Shown: positions 11,001 to 24,300 of the stretch, in pieces
Position numbering within the stretch: the stretch's first letter is position 1
How the letters are laid out: each line of letters starts with the position of its first letter
Source: Chondrosia reniformis
Taxonomy: Eukaryota > Porifera > Demospongiae > Chondrillida > Chondrillidae
NCBI GenBank assembly: GCA_947172415.1
Contig: OX359192.1
Coordinates: 1,304,501-1,368,500, forward strand
DNA length: 64,000 bases
Direction: 5' to 3'
Translations under genes and position numbers: made by a program
Notes under the pieces: model-generated
What the model was told of the DNA's origin: nothing
What the model saw: only the letters and a program-made list of their open reading frames with translations
Database searches by the model: none

Positions 11001-14000
11001 AAGTAGGGATGGTAGAGCTTCCAACAGTCACTTAATCCCCCTACTTAGAGAGTACGGTATAGATAATAGGGCAAAATTCAAACATACAAATACATATATA
11101 TATATACATACAGTTCTATGTATATCAATTACCTCCTTCAGGCATCCTGATTACTACAGGTTCACTTGATGGTCCTTCTCCAAAATTGTTAATGGCCAAT
11201 ACTTCGAATACATACAACTGGTAGGGATCCAAACCTGTAATGTTTGTACTTTGACCTGCATTGCTTCCACCTGGTTGTGCACTAACAGTTGTCTCTTTAA
11301 CTGGATGATTACCATCAATGTGATATCTAATCTTGTAAGAAGTGATCTCCCCATTGTGATGCTGAATCTGAGGTGGATTCCATGACACAGTAACAGAGGA
11401 TGGACTGATTGGAACTACTTCCACATTTCTGGCTCCTTCTGCAGGTACTGTAAGCAGGATAATACCAAGTGAACTTTGCATAACAGATTTTGGATTACAA
11501 GTTAGACTATGTATTATCATCATTTACATCAACCCCGTCCCTACATAATTCATAGATCACATTGCTTACTAGCTCCATGTGTCATGATAATTATTTCACT
11601 CTCTTGTCCTCTGCCTACTCCATTGATTGCCGCTATTACAAAGGTGTACACTTCAAATTCTTCCAAATTATATATAATAAGATTCAATATATTAGAATCA
11701 ACTATCTTCTCAGATGTTATATTGTTGTTTTCTGAATTATAACGGATGCTGTATCCAATTAACATTCCATTAACCTGATAAGGATGGTTCCATTGTAAGC
11801 GAATACTGGTAGAATTTTGTGCTGATCCACTTAGAAAATCAACTTGCCCTGCCACTGAAAAAATATAGATTGTATATTAATACTTCTTTCCATGACTATC
11901 GGCTGGTTAATGGTGGGGTATATTCTGGATATATGTATGATTATCTGATCAGTTCTTGGATATACCCCAAGAAAAGTCAAACAGGATGTGAATCAGTCAT
12001 CTTTTACAATGCATGAAAGCTATACATGCAAAGCTAATAGTTATAACCCATATGGACTCGGACATCTACCAGAATATAATTATATACGTATAATTATATA
12101 CTCAGCTTTGGCTTCACCTCAGCCTTGTATTATATTCTAGCTACCTTCCTTACCACTGGTCTATAACTTATATAAAAAGATAAATAAAAACACTTAAAAA
12201 GTGAAATTAGAAGTAGGGATGGTAGAGCTTCCAACAGTCACTTAATCCCCCTACTTAGAGAGTACGGTATAGATAATAGGGCAAAATTCAAACATACAAA
12301 TACATATATATATATACATACAGTTCTATGTATATCAATTACCTCCTTCAGGCATCCTGATTACTACAGGTTCACTTGATGGTCCTTCTCCAAAATTGTT
12401 AATGGCCAATACTTCGAATACATACAACTGGTAGGGATCCAAACCTGTAATGTTTGTACTTTGACCTGCATTGCTTCCACCTGGTTGTGCACTAACAGTT
12501 GTCTCTTTAACTGGATGATTACCATCAATGTGATATCTAATCTTGTAAGAAGTGATCTCCCCATTGTGATGCTGAATCTGAGGTGGATTCCATGACACAG
12601 TAACAGAGGATGGACTGATTGGAACTACTTCCACATTTCTGGCTCCTTCTGCAGGTACTGTAAGCAATTGCAAGACATATTATATATACTGTAAGCAAGA
12701 TATACCAAGTGTTATGCATGTACGTATATACATATATGTAGTGCTTCATATATATAATAAGTACACAAAGTACAGCATGATCATGAGGAGACCTTGACTT
12801 ACTATCTCCAGTTGTCTGAACAATTATTTCACTTTCTTCTCCTCTTCCTACTCCATTGACTGCAGCCACTATAATCGTATACTCCACAAATTCTTCCAAA
12901 TTTGCTATAGTATATGTTAATGTGTTTGGACCAACTGAAATGTCAACTGTAGCACTGCTACTAGAGTAATACCGTATGCTATATCCAACCAGAATACCAT
13001 TAGTCTGTTGTGGGTGGCTCCATTGTAAGTGAATACTAGTGGAGCTTAGTGCTGATCCACTGAGAAAATCAACTTGCCCTGCCACTGAAAAATATAGATT
13101 GTATATTTATACCCTTTCCATGACTATCGGCTGGTTAATGGTGGGGTATATTCTGGATACATGTATGATTATCTGATCAGTTCTTGGATATACCCCAAGA
13201 AAAGTCAAACAGGATGTGAATCAGTCATCTTTTACAATGCATGAAAGCTATACATGCAAAGCTAATAGTTATAACCCATATGGACTCGGACATCTACCAG
13301 GATATAATTATATATATTAGTTATACCATGGCGTTGAGGTGTATATGGGTTTTATACGTACGAGTCACAAGGGTGCATAGCGCCCGAGGGCGAGTACAAA
13401 TACAAACCCATATATACCGAAACGCTGTGGTATGAGTGATATATACTCCGTCGCTTCTTTTCGTTATTTTGGCAGGACTTTCAGGATGGCTCATCTAGCG
13501 TCTGGTGGTTTTGCTTAAATGCTGACGACTTTATAGAATGTTCTTGCCCTGGCTACTCCAACTGTCATAAATGTAAGGAGAGTTGTCCACTCCCCAAGTA
13601 GAAACGTCTTAGTTTACCATATTTGGGCAGGAATATAACAGGATTTAAGAAGCCGATGCAGTATATAGCTTCTTAAATCCTGTTATATCACGGTTACGAA
13701 ATATATACACAGGCGGTTGCCATGGCAACGGAGTATATATAATTATATACTCAGCTTTGGCTTCACCTCAGCCTTGTATTATATTCTAGCTACCTTCCTT
13801 ACCACTGGTCTATAACTTATATAAAAAGATAAATAAAAACACTTAAAAAGTGAAATTAGAAGTAGGGATGGTAGAGCTTCCAACAGTCACTTAATCCCCC
13901 TACTTAGAGAGTACGGTATAGATAATAGTGCAAAATTCAAACATACAAATACATATATATACATACAGTTCTATGTATATCAATTACCTCCTTCAGGCAT

Positions 14001-17000
14001 CCTGATTATTACAGGTTCACTTGATGGTCCTTCTCCAAAATTGTTAATGGCCAATACTTCGAATACATACAACTGGTAGGGATCCAAACCTGTAATGTTT
14101 GTACTTTGACCTGCATTGCTCCCACCTGATTGTGCACTAACAGTTGTCTCTTTAACTGGATGATTACCATCAATGTGATATCTAATCTTGTAAGAAGTGA
14201 TCTCCCCATTGTGATGCTGAATCTGAGGTGGATTCCATGACACAGTAACAGAGGAAGGACTGATTGGAACTACTTCCACATTTCTGGCTCCTTCTGCAGG
14301 TACTGTAAGCAGGATAATACCAAGTGAACTTTGCATAACAGATTTTAGATTACAAGTTAGACTATATATTATCATCATTTACATCAATCCCATCCCTATA
14401 TAATTCATAGATCACATTGCTTACTAGCTCCATGTGTCATGATAATTATTTCGCTCTCTTGTCCTCTGCCTACTCCATTGATTGCCGCTATTACAAAGGT
14501 GTACACTTCAAATTCTTCCAAATTATATACAATAAGATTCAATATATTAGAATCAACTATCTTCTCAGATGTTATATTGTTGTTTTCTGAATTATAACGG
14601 ATGCTGTATCCAATCAACATTCCATTAACCTGATAAGGATGGTTCCATTGTAAGCGAATACTGGTAGAATTTTGAGCTGATCCACTTAAAAAACTAACAT
14701 GCCCTGCCACTGTAAATTAAATACGTATATATAATTGTTACTGTTTAATATAGAAAATCATAGACTCACGATCTTCCAAAGTGGTTGTGTTAATTGAATT
14801 ACTAAAAGGGCCACTTGTGCCACTGACAAAGGCCACAGAAAATTCATAGTTGGTGTAAGGTTGTAGTGATGATATTTCCAGTTCAGGTGCTGTGGAAGAA
14901 CTTGCAATACTTACTGTAGAATATGCATCTGTTGAAGTTAATGAGTATTTAACTTTATACATCCAGCTTATTCCTGTATACTTGATTTGGTTGGGAATCT
15001 GTAGTGAGAGTGTCACTGAATTGGCAGTTTTGCTAACCAAATGCAAATTTCTGGCAGTAACCCCTAAAGATGCGTAAATACAATATACAACACCATTCTA
15101 CATACGTCCGTGTATGCTAAGAATCATTTTCAGTACATAATTTTTAATTATCAGCTTGTCTCATAAAGAGAATTTCCAATAACTACGTAGATGTATAGTG
15201 TGAATATAGACATCAAATAGTTTGTAACTAGTCTATATCTCAACACCTTCGCACTGCACCCCAGCATCTCGTGAGTGTAAACAGCTGCTACTTCGCCAGC
15301 CAGGATGAAGACAAAAGCTTAAGGATGTCTCATCACCAATACAGTCAACCTCAGATAGCATGGTAAAACCTGACCCTGCTGGAAAATGGCTTCCATTGAA
15401 GGCTTGCAAGGCAGACCCAAATCCAAGTTGTTGACAGACAACCTCTGCATCATTCAGATCCCAGCCATCATCACACACAGAACCCCAAGCTCCAGAATGA
15501 TATGTCTCCACTCTTCCTTCAAAAGGGGAACTTCCTCCAGCAACTCTAACATTGAGTCTATCTAATATTATGAATAAAGGATATACGTAATATTCTGTAC
15601 ATGTATTATATATAATACTGCAATTCATACATACAGTAACCTAAATGATATACTGTATACATATATGTATCTTTAATATACAATTGCAAAGCACGTGCAC
15701 CTTCATTTTGTAACGTTTTGGTGCATTGTGTATCAAATTTATATACATACCATTGCAGACTAATCCTATATCCTGGCCATGGTGGCAGTCTTCCACTCCC
15801 CAGCCTGAGTGACTGCAGTTAGCCAAGAAGGTGTCTCCAGATTGACAGCTCAGTTCATCTAGCCAAACTTCATCAGTGCCCATAGGAAACTCACAGCAGG
15901 GAGCTAATCTACTAAGTCCTGCAAATCCTAGCTGATGACAAGCTACTGCTCCCTCTGTGACACCAAAATTGTCTTCACATACACTTCCAAAACTGTCTTT
16001 GTAGGAAACTATCAATCTCCCTTCATACTCAGTTGATCCTTCTGTGAGCTGAAGTGCACCATCTAGAATAGATGTTGCATCTGTATAAAATGTAAAATTG
16101 TGTATATAAGGATTTTAGCTGAAAGGGGCAAAACAAGCTGCATAGTAACATTTGAAGAGTAAAATAGAAGAGATAGCACTGTATATACATATGCGGTAGA
16201 TTGATAAAAAATCTGGAGAAATGATTGAAATAAGCACTTCATTTTAGAGGGCCCTGATTACTATCATTGCACATGTATAGCACAATATTAAGTTTAATGA
16301 TGTACTGTAGTTATCCTGATACAACCACCCCTACCTCAGCAACTGTTTCTTTAACCAGAGATTAGAGATAAAATGTGTGTTTATAGCTTGCTCTGGCTTT
16401 GGTTAGAAACAGCTTCTGATCATTAAAAGGGCTGCATGGCCCATGAATTTGATGTGGTTGAATGGGAAATAGCTACATAACATCATTATATACGTACATG
16501 CATTTTGAAATTATACCTTCAGAATTACTTCCTGTTCTGCAGCAATACTCTGTGATATGGTACCGTGTTGAATATCTAGTTACATGGACAGTCCTAAACC
16601 TGAAAATAAATGATCCAGAATATTTGAAGTTTACTATTAGATGCATGCAGAAGATATTCATGGGAAGCAATTTACTTACTCTGGGCAGGCAGATAATCTT
16701 ATTTCAAAGAATAATATATTGGATCAGTCCTCCTTAACCATTCATGCATTTGGTTGTTTTGGGTAATATTGTTAGAGGCCTTATCGGCAGGAGCTACGTT
16801 TACAAAGTTATCATACATGGAGGTCATCTAGGAGCTTCTGAAATTTAAGGTTTTAGTTGCACAGTATTGGACTTATCATACACTATACGTAGGTTCAGTC
16901 AAGAAGTGTCCAGTATGCACCCACAAAGGTAAACCTTTAATTATTTCATAATACATAATATATCTATGAGTACGTTCAGTATATATGCTGAAATATAATG

Positions 17001-17437
17001 TACTCCTGTTACTTCTGGAAATCATGCTATAATATTCTCTCGTTCAAATTGGTTTATACTTTAGACTTATGTTTCCCTATGATGAATCAGGATACATGAA
17101 TACTTGTTACAGACAAAGGTGTAGCAAAGGTAGATCTAGCTCTATTAGTTTAGCATCTATATCATATACAGTGTTGAAGTTATATACTTAGGAAATACCC
17201 ATGTTTACCTATATAGCCACATGCGTGAAAGTTAAATCACAAACAATACAGTGCTTCAGATATTTAGTCAATGTTGTGACATGTTCAACCGCAGGCATAA
17301 ATGTGTAGTCTATAGATCTATATTACCTGTAGTAGCAAGTCCGGATCAACCAGGAGCGTGTACAGGTTCGATACCTCTCTAGGGTCTGATCAATGTAATA
17401 AAATAAGTAGGAATCGTTTCTTTGACATTGCAGACAC
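8018..17437 (-). CDS. EMI - SRCR(2) - FN3(10) single-pass receptor with SH3-ligand tail; 5' exon unresolved
   Basis: Large receptor read 17437 to 8018. EMI-like exons at 17327-17437 and 16517-16599 contain CTRSWLIRTCYY and TRYSTRYHITEYCCRTG. Scavenger-receptor Cys-rich domains follow at 15751-16080 (GSVCEDNFGVTEGAVACHQL) and 15247-15561 (GSVCDDGWDLNDAEVVCQQL). FN3 exons lie at 14770-15063, 14425-14709, 13988-14302, 12803-13084, 12343-12657, 11570-11854, 11133-11447, 10360-10644 and 9923-10237, with a split tenth FN3 at 9751-9855 plus 9128-9311. The transmembrane exon (8593-8695) reads IFYGSIGGGVGFLLIVIISI. The tail (8018-8255) has two spaced tyrosines (GYEVV, HYIAD) and a Pro-rich RPPVPPKKKK. 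Each SRCR and FN3 exon is a multiple of three and phases fit across the EMI-SRCR junctions, so domains can be added without frameshift. About 1385 residues are visible. A signal-peptide exon was not identified. A cell-surface adhesion or recognition role is inferred from domains only. Confidence 0.85.
10240..12659. repeat. Recent 1210-bp tandem duplication carrying an FN3 exon pair
   Basis: Positions about 10240-11449 and 11450-12659 match almost base for base over exons and introns; I saw one clear difference (CCCTATATAA at 10331 versus CCCTACATAA at 11541). Each unit holds one FN3 exon of 285 bp, its introns and one FN3 exon of 315 bp. Older diverged copies of the same pair flank it at 9923-10237 and 12803-14709. 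Confidence 0.95.
13316..13738. mobile_element. About 420-bp non-autonomous insertion in an FN3 intron
   Basis: The intron copies at about 10860 and 12070 run straight through ATAATTATATACGTATAATTATATACTCAGC. In this copy about 420 bp is inserted at the ATATA junction. The insert has imperfect inverted ends (CCATGGCGTTGAGGTGTATAT against CCATGGCAACCGCCTGTGTATAT), inner arms GTATATGGGTTT/AAACCCATATAC (about 13342/13405), and a 20-bp perfect hairpin (13634-13653 with 13668-13687). No coding capacity. It resembles a MITE. Confidence 0.7.
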
Positions 17438-18298
17438 CTGTAATGGCAACAATAAGAGTTACATAATACTAATAATTCCACACGACTATTGATACACGAA
17501 CATGTGAATCGAATCGACCAATTACCCTTTTTCCGGCGCCTGTCGACGTCAGACCACTTCCGATGACTATGACACGCCCTCCTTTCTCCGCCTCCTCACT
17601 CCAAAAGCGAGATGGGTAGGGGTACGAGCGAATCTCGTTGTCCGACCCTCCCACGCACCCGTACAATATCGACTTACGAATCGACGCAGCGCTGCAAGAG
17701 AGTCTGCGAACGAGCATACAAAATACATTATAAGCAATCTATAGTTTCTGTATAGCAAGTACTATCATCGCCTAACTTTTTTAATGGCTGAAACGAGTCT
17801 GTAGGCGCCCATCGAATACGAATACGAGCCTTGGTCGCTTCTTTAAGCCACAGCAGCTGCCAATGCTTACAGCAGAAGAGACAGACCTCTCTCCGAGAGA
17901 GTGGAAGAAGCCGTGAAGAAAGTGACATCACCGAAAAACGTATAATCTTTGAACCGCAATCAGCTTGCAATGCAGCAAAACGCATTAATTTAACACCGTA
18001 ATTAAAAGGCAGTCTACGCGGTATATCCAAGAACTGAAACGTTTGAAACTTTCGTAAGTTGCCACACATATAGCCGATATATTTTACTCTATCATATATC
18101 CTAGTAAACAAATCACTAATCTTATTGATGATATGTATTTAAAGCACAAATCCCTTAGCTAATTATTTATCATGGATTTTTCACGTCCCCACCTCTCATC
18201 CCCCCCCACCCTTTAGATATACCTATAGCAAGAGCAATGAACTTCCAAGTACTAATTAACATGGTAGATCCACATAATATAAGAATCTTACCCAGTCA
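17438..18298. other. Region upstream of the receptor; candidate 5' exons, not resolved
   Basis: More GC-rich than its surroundings around 17520-17700. On the minus strand there are open stretches with strong donor-like sites: a Met at 17758 followed by a GTAAGT donor near 17668, and a frame from 17717 ending at a GTAATT donor near 17526. Neither joins in phase to the EMI exon acceptor at 17437, which needs two bases from the upstream exon. This is the likely promoter and first-exon area of the receptor. No family was recognised in the open frames at 17728-18111. Confidence 0.4.
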
Positions 18299-21200
18299 AA
18301 TGCTGTGCATCTACATGAAATGGAAACAGAATCAACAGAGAGTTGAGTACTACCATTGAAGCGATGAAATACATTGCCATCACAGAAAACCACTATTAGA
18401 TGGATTATAGAGAGAATAAGATTCTTTTATAGGCTCCTATTTAATACCTTATGTAAATTCTCTAAATTTATATATTTATTCAATGATGTAATATTTAAGT
18501 TGAACTTTGCTCTATGTCCCTTGTTTACATGATGGTGCGTCAGTCTGTACTCAGAACAAACTTAGATCAACTATAATTAATTATATAAGTGAATGTATAT
18601 TAATATAATATATACGTACAATGAAGGCTATGCTAATGCCTATGGACACTCAAAAAGTTGACACTCGGCAACATATAATTAATTATATAGAAGAAAAATG
18701 AGGAATTTCGGTTGTGGAGCATCGAAACATGTTTGGCGTTTAGAAAAGCATGCAAAAACGACTGCAAACACTCGAATACAACCAAAATCCTATCGTTGTT
18801 GATTTATGAGGTGTTTAATTGATAATACATTGGATAGGGCGGCCATGTTTTTTTGGCCATCTCTACTTAGAGAGTTCTGCCGTACTCTAATATATACGTA
18901 CGTATAAATTATGTCTTGATCTGTTTAATGGCCTTCCAATTAATGGCCACCTTATATTAATATTTCAGTCAATGAGGAACATGCTGAATGTCATAATAAC
19001 TATTAAGTTAGTTCCTTTTGAATAGATAGGGGTGCTAATGATCATGATGAATGTCCTTCCAAATATTTGTGCATGTATGGGTTGAATTGAATTAGTATTA
19101 GAAGTCATATATATATGTACCCCTATATACATATTATGGTATTCTTGAGGTATCAATCAATGTATGTGAACATGCTAACATTAATAATCCAATAGATTAC
19201 ATAATTTGTTTACAATTACATCATAGGAGTTATCCCCCAAGGTTATCAAATATTTTGGTATCCAGGAGATACAAAACTTAAAAACACACCAGAGATTATA
19301 ATCATTAGGTGTCAATACTAGGAAACTATGATCTAACACACTCTACAGGTAAACAGATATAAAATTAAATTAAATTTGTTGTGCATAATCTATGCAGCAT
19401 TCAGTATGTATGTAAAAGACTTTCTTGAGACCCTTCTAAGCCATTTATATCACTACCAGGGTCTCCTAAAAAGGTCTTTGTTGGAGCTCTGGCCCTTTCC
19501 AGCCACAGGCCGTACTGATAGAGAGCCTACAGAAGTCAAAAGGGTAGGTAATTTACACATACACATATGTATGTACATAACTATTTTAAGATTAAATATT
19601 TAAAAGTCTAATTTTTATAAAAACAAGACAGTGGTACAACATTTTTTCTTAGCTTGGATATATACTCATGACTAACATTTGAACAAACTTTCCCACTAGA
19701 ATGACATCACCATGTAATGATAACCTTTTTACTGATTACCAATTGCAATGTCTGGTCTGGTAAACCAACCCAAAAAGTACTGTATATAAAAATAACATGC
19801 TATTTTTGAGAGTCTAATAAAGTAGCCTATTTTAGGAAATGGAACATCTAAGAGATATGTATGACTGTTCATATACGTATGTTCCAATAACATAAATACA
19901 GAGATATCATATGCATTTCTCAGTATCCTCTATAAAAACCAGAGGACTGCCAAATAAAGTATGGCCCAGAGAAGAAAGAGAAGACTCCTGCCTGTAACCT
20001 GATCTAAAGCTCTCACCAGGATTAGTTCCCTATAGTTTTTTTTAATTTATTACAGAGTAGACATAACATGTACATAGGAAAAGATTATTCATATATGTGC
20101 ATAGCTTGCACTGACCTTATGAATAAAAATATATTGATTTTTATTTTGGACCATTCCACCTCTATCCTGCCTCATTGTAGAAACTACCTTGAGTACATCT
20201 ACCTCTCCAGTGTCTTCATAGGCTTGCATACCCATAATAGTAGCCAGAAACACACCTGATCGGCCTATCCCAGCACTATTATAGTACAAATACAAAATCT
20301 TAAATTAAAATGGTATACACATACGCACATGTACATAGATAAAAACAGATTTTTATATTGATAATTACATAATAGCAACACTGGTTACTAAACAACTACG
20401 TACGTATAAACAAATTGCTACATTATTTTAAAGAATATTATTGTACTATTCTATTGGGAATGAAAGTGGTTAGTGTTTAGCCACAAAAAGTGACTGATAG
20501 AGAAGGTTTCTGTATAATCTGTTTATTGAGCCACATTAGGGTCCAATGTATACATGTGATGGCGTATATATATATATTAAATGGACATTTGGTCACCTGC
20601 AGTGGATAGCGATTGGACCTTGTGGAATATCAGCTGCTGATGCATTGCGAACAGCTTGGATGAAGTTCAAGAATGGTTCTGTGGTATCAGGTACTCCGTG
20701 ATCAGGCCATGCTCTGAACCAAAACCGGGTCACTTCTCTGTTTACCCCTTTCTACAAGAGACATAAAATTCATTAATCTGTACACCTAGACCTGTAGCAT
20801 GCTGTTGAGAAACAGTATATATACACTTTGTAATCCATAATAGTTCTGTAGTAATACATTGATCAGAGCATACATACATACGTATGTACGTATGTAAAGT
20901 ATACGTATGAACAGTATAACCTGAATAATCCAATTAATACACAAAACTGCCAAATCTGCCTAAATTCATAAAGAATTAACAAATTCATTTGTACTGTTGA
21001 AATACCTACATACGTACGTATATTATCCACCAACTATCAAATCTGCCATTATATTCAAGCCACAGTTAATGTATTTATTGACCTTAGTAAGCCACCCCAC
21101 ATTCAAATTTTGATTGCAATTCTGTACACATACGTATATACGTACGTAAGTACCTCTAAGTTTCTCAACAAAAATGTTGTAATGACCATGGACTGTTGAG

Positions 21201-21391
21201 GTATTTTCTTTGTCAGGGTAACCTCAATATTCTCATAAGCTGCAGATCTTCCTTCCTTATCATCAGGCCAGTATTGGTGACACTTGACCTATCAGACATA
21301 GTCAACATTAAAAAAAAACATTTAGATTACGGCAAATCCCCCCCCTCCCTTAGTCGGCTCTTTGTTGGATACAGACAACTTTCCTGATTAA
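18299..21391 (-). pseudogene. Duplicated PTP catalytic exon cassette (distal copy, no upstream exons)
   Basis: Second copy of the four last phosphatase exons on the minus strand: 21154-21288 ([20 protein letters not shown]), 20597-20751 ([19 protein letters not shown]), 20116-20275 ([20 protein letters not shown]) and 19401-19526 ([19 protein letters not shown]..., then a stop). With the Cys supplied by the preceding exon, the loop reads [10 protein letters not shown] and is intact. Splice sites and frame are preserved, so this is not a decayed copy. It lacks the upstream exons (signal peptide, membrane segment and first part of the PTP domain) and lies beyond the stop codon of the proximal cassette. 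It can only be used by alternative splicing that skips the proximal cassette; otherwise it is a partial gene remnant. The C-terminal tail differs slightly from the proximal copy (SQESLLHTY versus SQEGLLHTD). Labelled pseudogene for want of a better category. Confidence 0.7.
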
Positions 21392-24300
21392 CTGCTGTGC
21401 ATCTACATGAAATGGAAACAGAATCAACAGAGAGTTGAGTACTACCATTGAAACAACGAAATACATTGTCATCACAATAGGTGGCTTATAGAGAGAATAA
21501 TATATTCAATAGAAGTATATAAGACCGTTTTTTAGGCTCCTATATATATATTACCCTATGTAAATTCTCTAATTTATATATCAATCAATCAATGATGTAA
21601 TATTTAAGTTGAACTTTGCTCTATGTCCCTTGTTTACACGACAGTGCGTCAGTCTGTATATACTCAGAACAAACTTAGATCAACTATAATTAATTATATA
21701 AGTGAATGTATATTAATATAATATATACGTACAATGAAGGCTATGCTAATGCCTATGGACACTTCAAAAGTTGACACTCGGCAACACATAATTATATAGA
21801 AGAAAAATGAGGAATTTCGGTTGTGGAACATCGAAACATGTTTGGCGTTTAGAAAAGCATGCAAAAACGACTGCAAACACTCGAATACAACCAAAATCCT
21901 ATCGTTGTTGATTTATGAGGTGTTTAATTGATAATACATTGGATAGGGCGGCCATGTTTTTTTGGCCATCCCTACTTAGAGAGCACTGCCGTACTCTGAT
22001 ATATACGTACGTATAAATTATGTCTAGATCTGTTTAATGGCCACCTTACAGTCATTGAGGAACATGCTGAATGTCATAATAACTATTAAGTTAGTTCCTT
22101 TTGAATAGATAGGGGTGCTAATGATCATGATGAATGTCCTTCCAAATATTTGTGCATGTATGGTTTGAATTGTTGAATTAGTATTAGAAGTCATATATGT
22201 ACCCCTATATACATATTATGGTATTCTTGAGGTACCAATCAATGTATGTGAACATGCTAACATTTAACATTAATAATCCAATAGATTATGTAATTTGTTT
22301 ACAATAACATCATTTGGGTTATCCCTTACAGCTGCCTTTATTCATTGTTGGGTGCAAATTAACTACTCCCAAGAGAATCCATCTGTCAGTTGTAAATATA
22401 AACTCCAAGGTCATCAAATATATTTGGTGCCAGGAGACACAAAACTTAAACACAAGAGATTATAATCATTTTTTGGTGTCAATACTATAGGAACTGAAAT
22501 CTAATCATATAGAGTAAATAAACTATGATCTAACACACTCTACAGGTAAACAGATATAAAATTAAAATTAAATTTGTTGTGCAACATTCAATCTGTATGT
22601 AAAAGACCTTCTTGAGATCCTTCTAAGCCATTTATATCACTACCAGGGTCTCCTAAAAAGGTCTTTGTTGGAGCTCTGGCCCTTTCCAGCCACAGGCCGT
22701 ACTGATAGAGAGCCTACAGAAGTCAAAAGGGTAGGTAATTTACACATACACATATGTATGTACATAACATTAAATATTTAAAAGTCTAATTTTATGTGGA
22801 ACTTTAAAAACAAGACAGTGGTACAACATTTTTTCTTAGCTTGCGCAACCACTACACATAGTAGTAATTACTTCAATAAGAAATCAAAGAAAATTTCATC
22901 ATTCTGGGAGTTAAATTTACGTATATGTTATGCTTATAGGCAGCTAGACATTTGAATTCTAGAGACTATTGTAATAGGTACGTAATCTACCCTAATTCAG
23001 TGGAACAAAAACAAACTATTTAACATGTTCAGTGGAATCTTCTTTAAGGGTCTAAACTCATGACTAACATTTGAACAAACTTTCCCACTAGAATGACATC
23101 ACCATGTAATGATAACCTTTTTACTGATTACCAATTGCAATGTCTGGTCTGGTAAACCAACCCAAAAAGTACTGTATATAAAAATAACATGCTATTTTTG
23201 AGAGTCTAATAAAGTAGCCTATTTTAGGAAATGGAACATCTAAGAGATATGTATGACTGTTCATATACGTATGTTCCAATAACATAAATACAGAGATATC
23301 ATATGCATTTCTCAGTATCCTCTATAAAAACCAGAGGACTGCCAAATAAAGTATGGCCCAGAGAAGAAAGAGAAGACTCCTGCCTGTAACCTGATCTAAA
23401 GCTCTCACCAGGATTAGTTCCCTATAGTTTTTTTTAATTTATTACAGAGTAGACATAACATGTACATAGGAAAAGATTATTCATATATGTGCATAGCTTG
23501 CACTGACCTTATGAATAAAAATATATTGATTTTTATTTTGGACCATTCCACCTCTATCCTGCCTCATTGTAGAAACTACCTTGAGTACATCTACCTCTCC
23601 AGTGTCTTCATAGGCTTGCATACCCATAATAGTAGCCAGAAACACACCTGATCGGCCTATCCCAGCACTATTATAGTACAAATACAAAATCTTAAATTAA
23701 AATGGTATACACATACGCACATGTACATAGATAAAAACAGATTTTTATATTGATAATTACATAATAGCAACACTGGTTACTAAACAACTACGTACGTATA
23801 AACAAATTGCTACATTATTTTAAAGAATATTATTGTACTATTCTATTGGGAATGAAAGTGGTTAGTGTTTAGCCACAAAAAGTGACTGATAGAGAAGGTT
23901 TCTGTATAATCTGTTTATTGAGCCACATTAGGGTCCAATGTATACATGTGATGGCGTATATATATATATTAAATGGACTGTTAGGCACCTGCAGTGGATA
24001 GCGATTGGACCTTGTGGAATATCAGCTGCTGATGCATTGCGAACAGCTTGGATGAAGTTCAAGAATGGTTCTGTGGTATCAGGTACTCCGTGATCAGGCC
24101 ATGCTCTGAACCAAAACCGGGTCACTTCTCTGTTTACCCCTTTCTACAAGAGACATAAAATTCATTAATCTGTACACCTAGACCTGTAGCATGCTGTTGA
24201 GAAACAGTATATATACACTTTGTAATCCATAATAGTTCTGTAGTAATACATTGATCAGAGCATACATACATACGTATGTACGTATGTAAAGTATACGTAT

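Noticed and set aside
17327-17437. tRNA-like B box (GGTTCGATACC at about 17366)
   Set aside because: No matching A box or cloverleaf arms were found, and the bases lie in an EMI exon with kept frame and splice sites.
19401-21391. Independent second PTP gene
   Set aside because: The distal cassette lacks a promoter, start codon and upstream PTP exons. It is a partial tandem copy inside or behind one gene.
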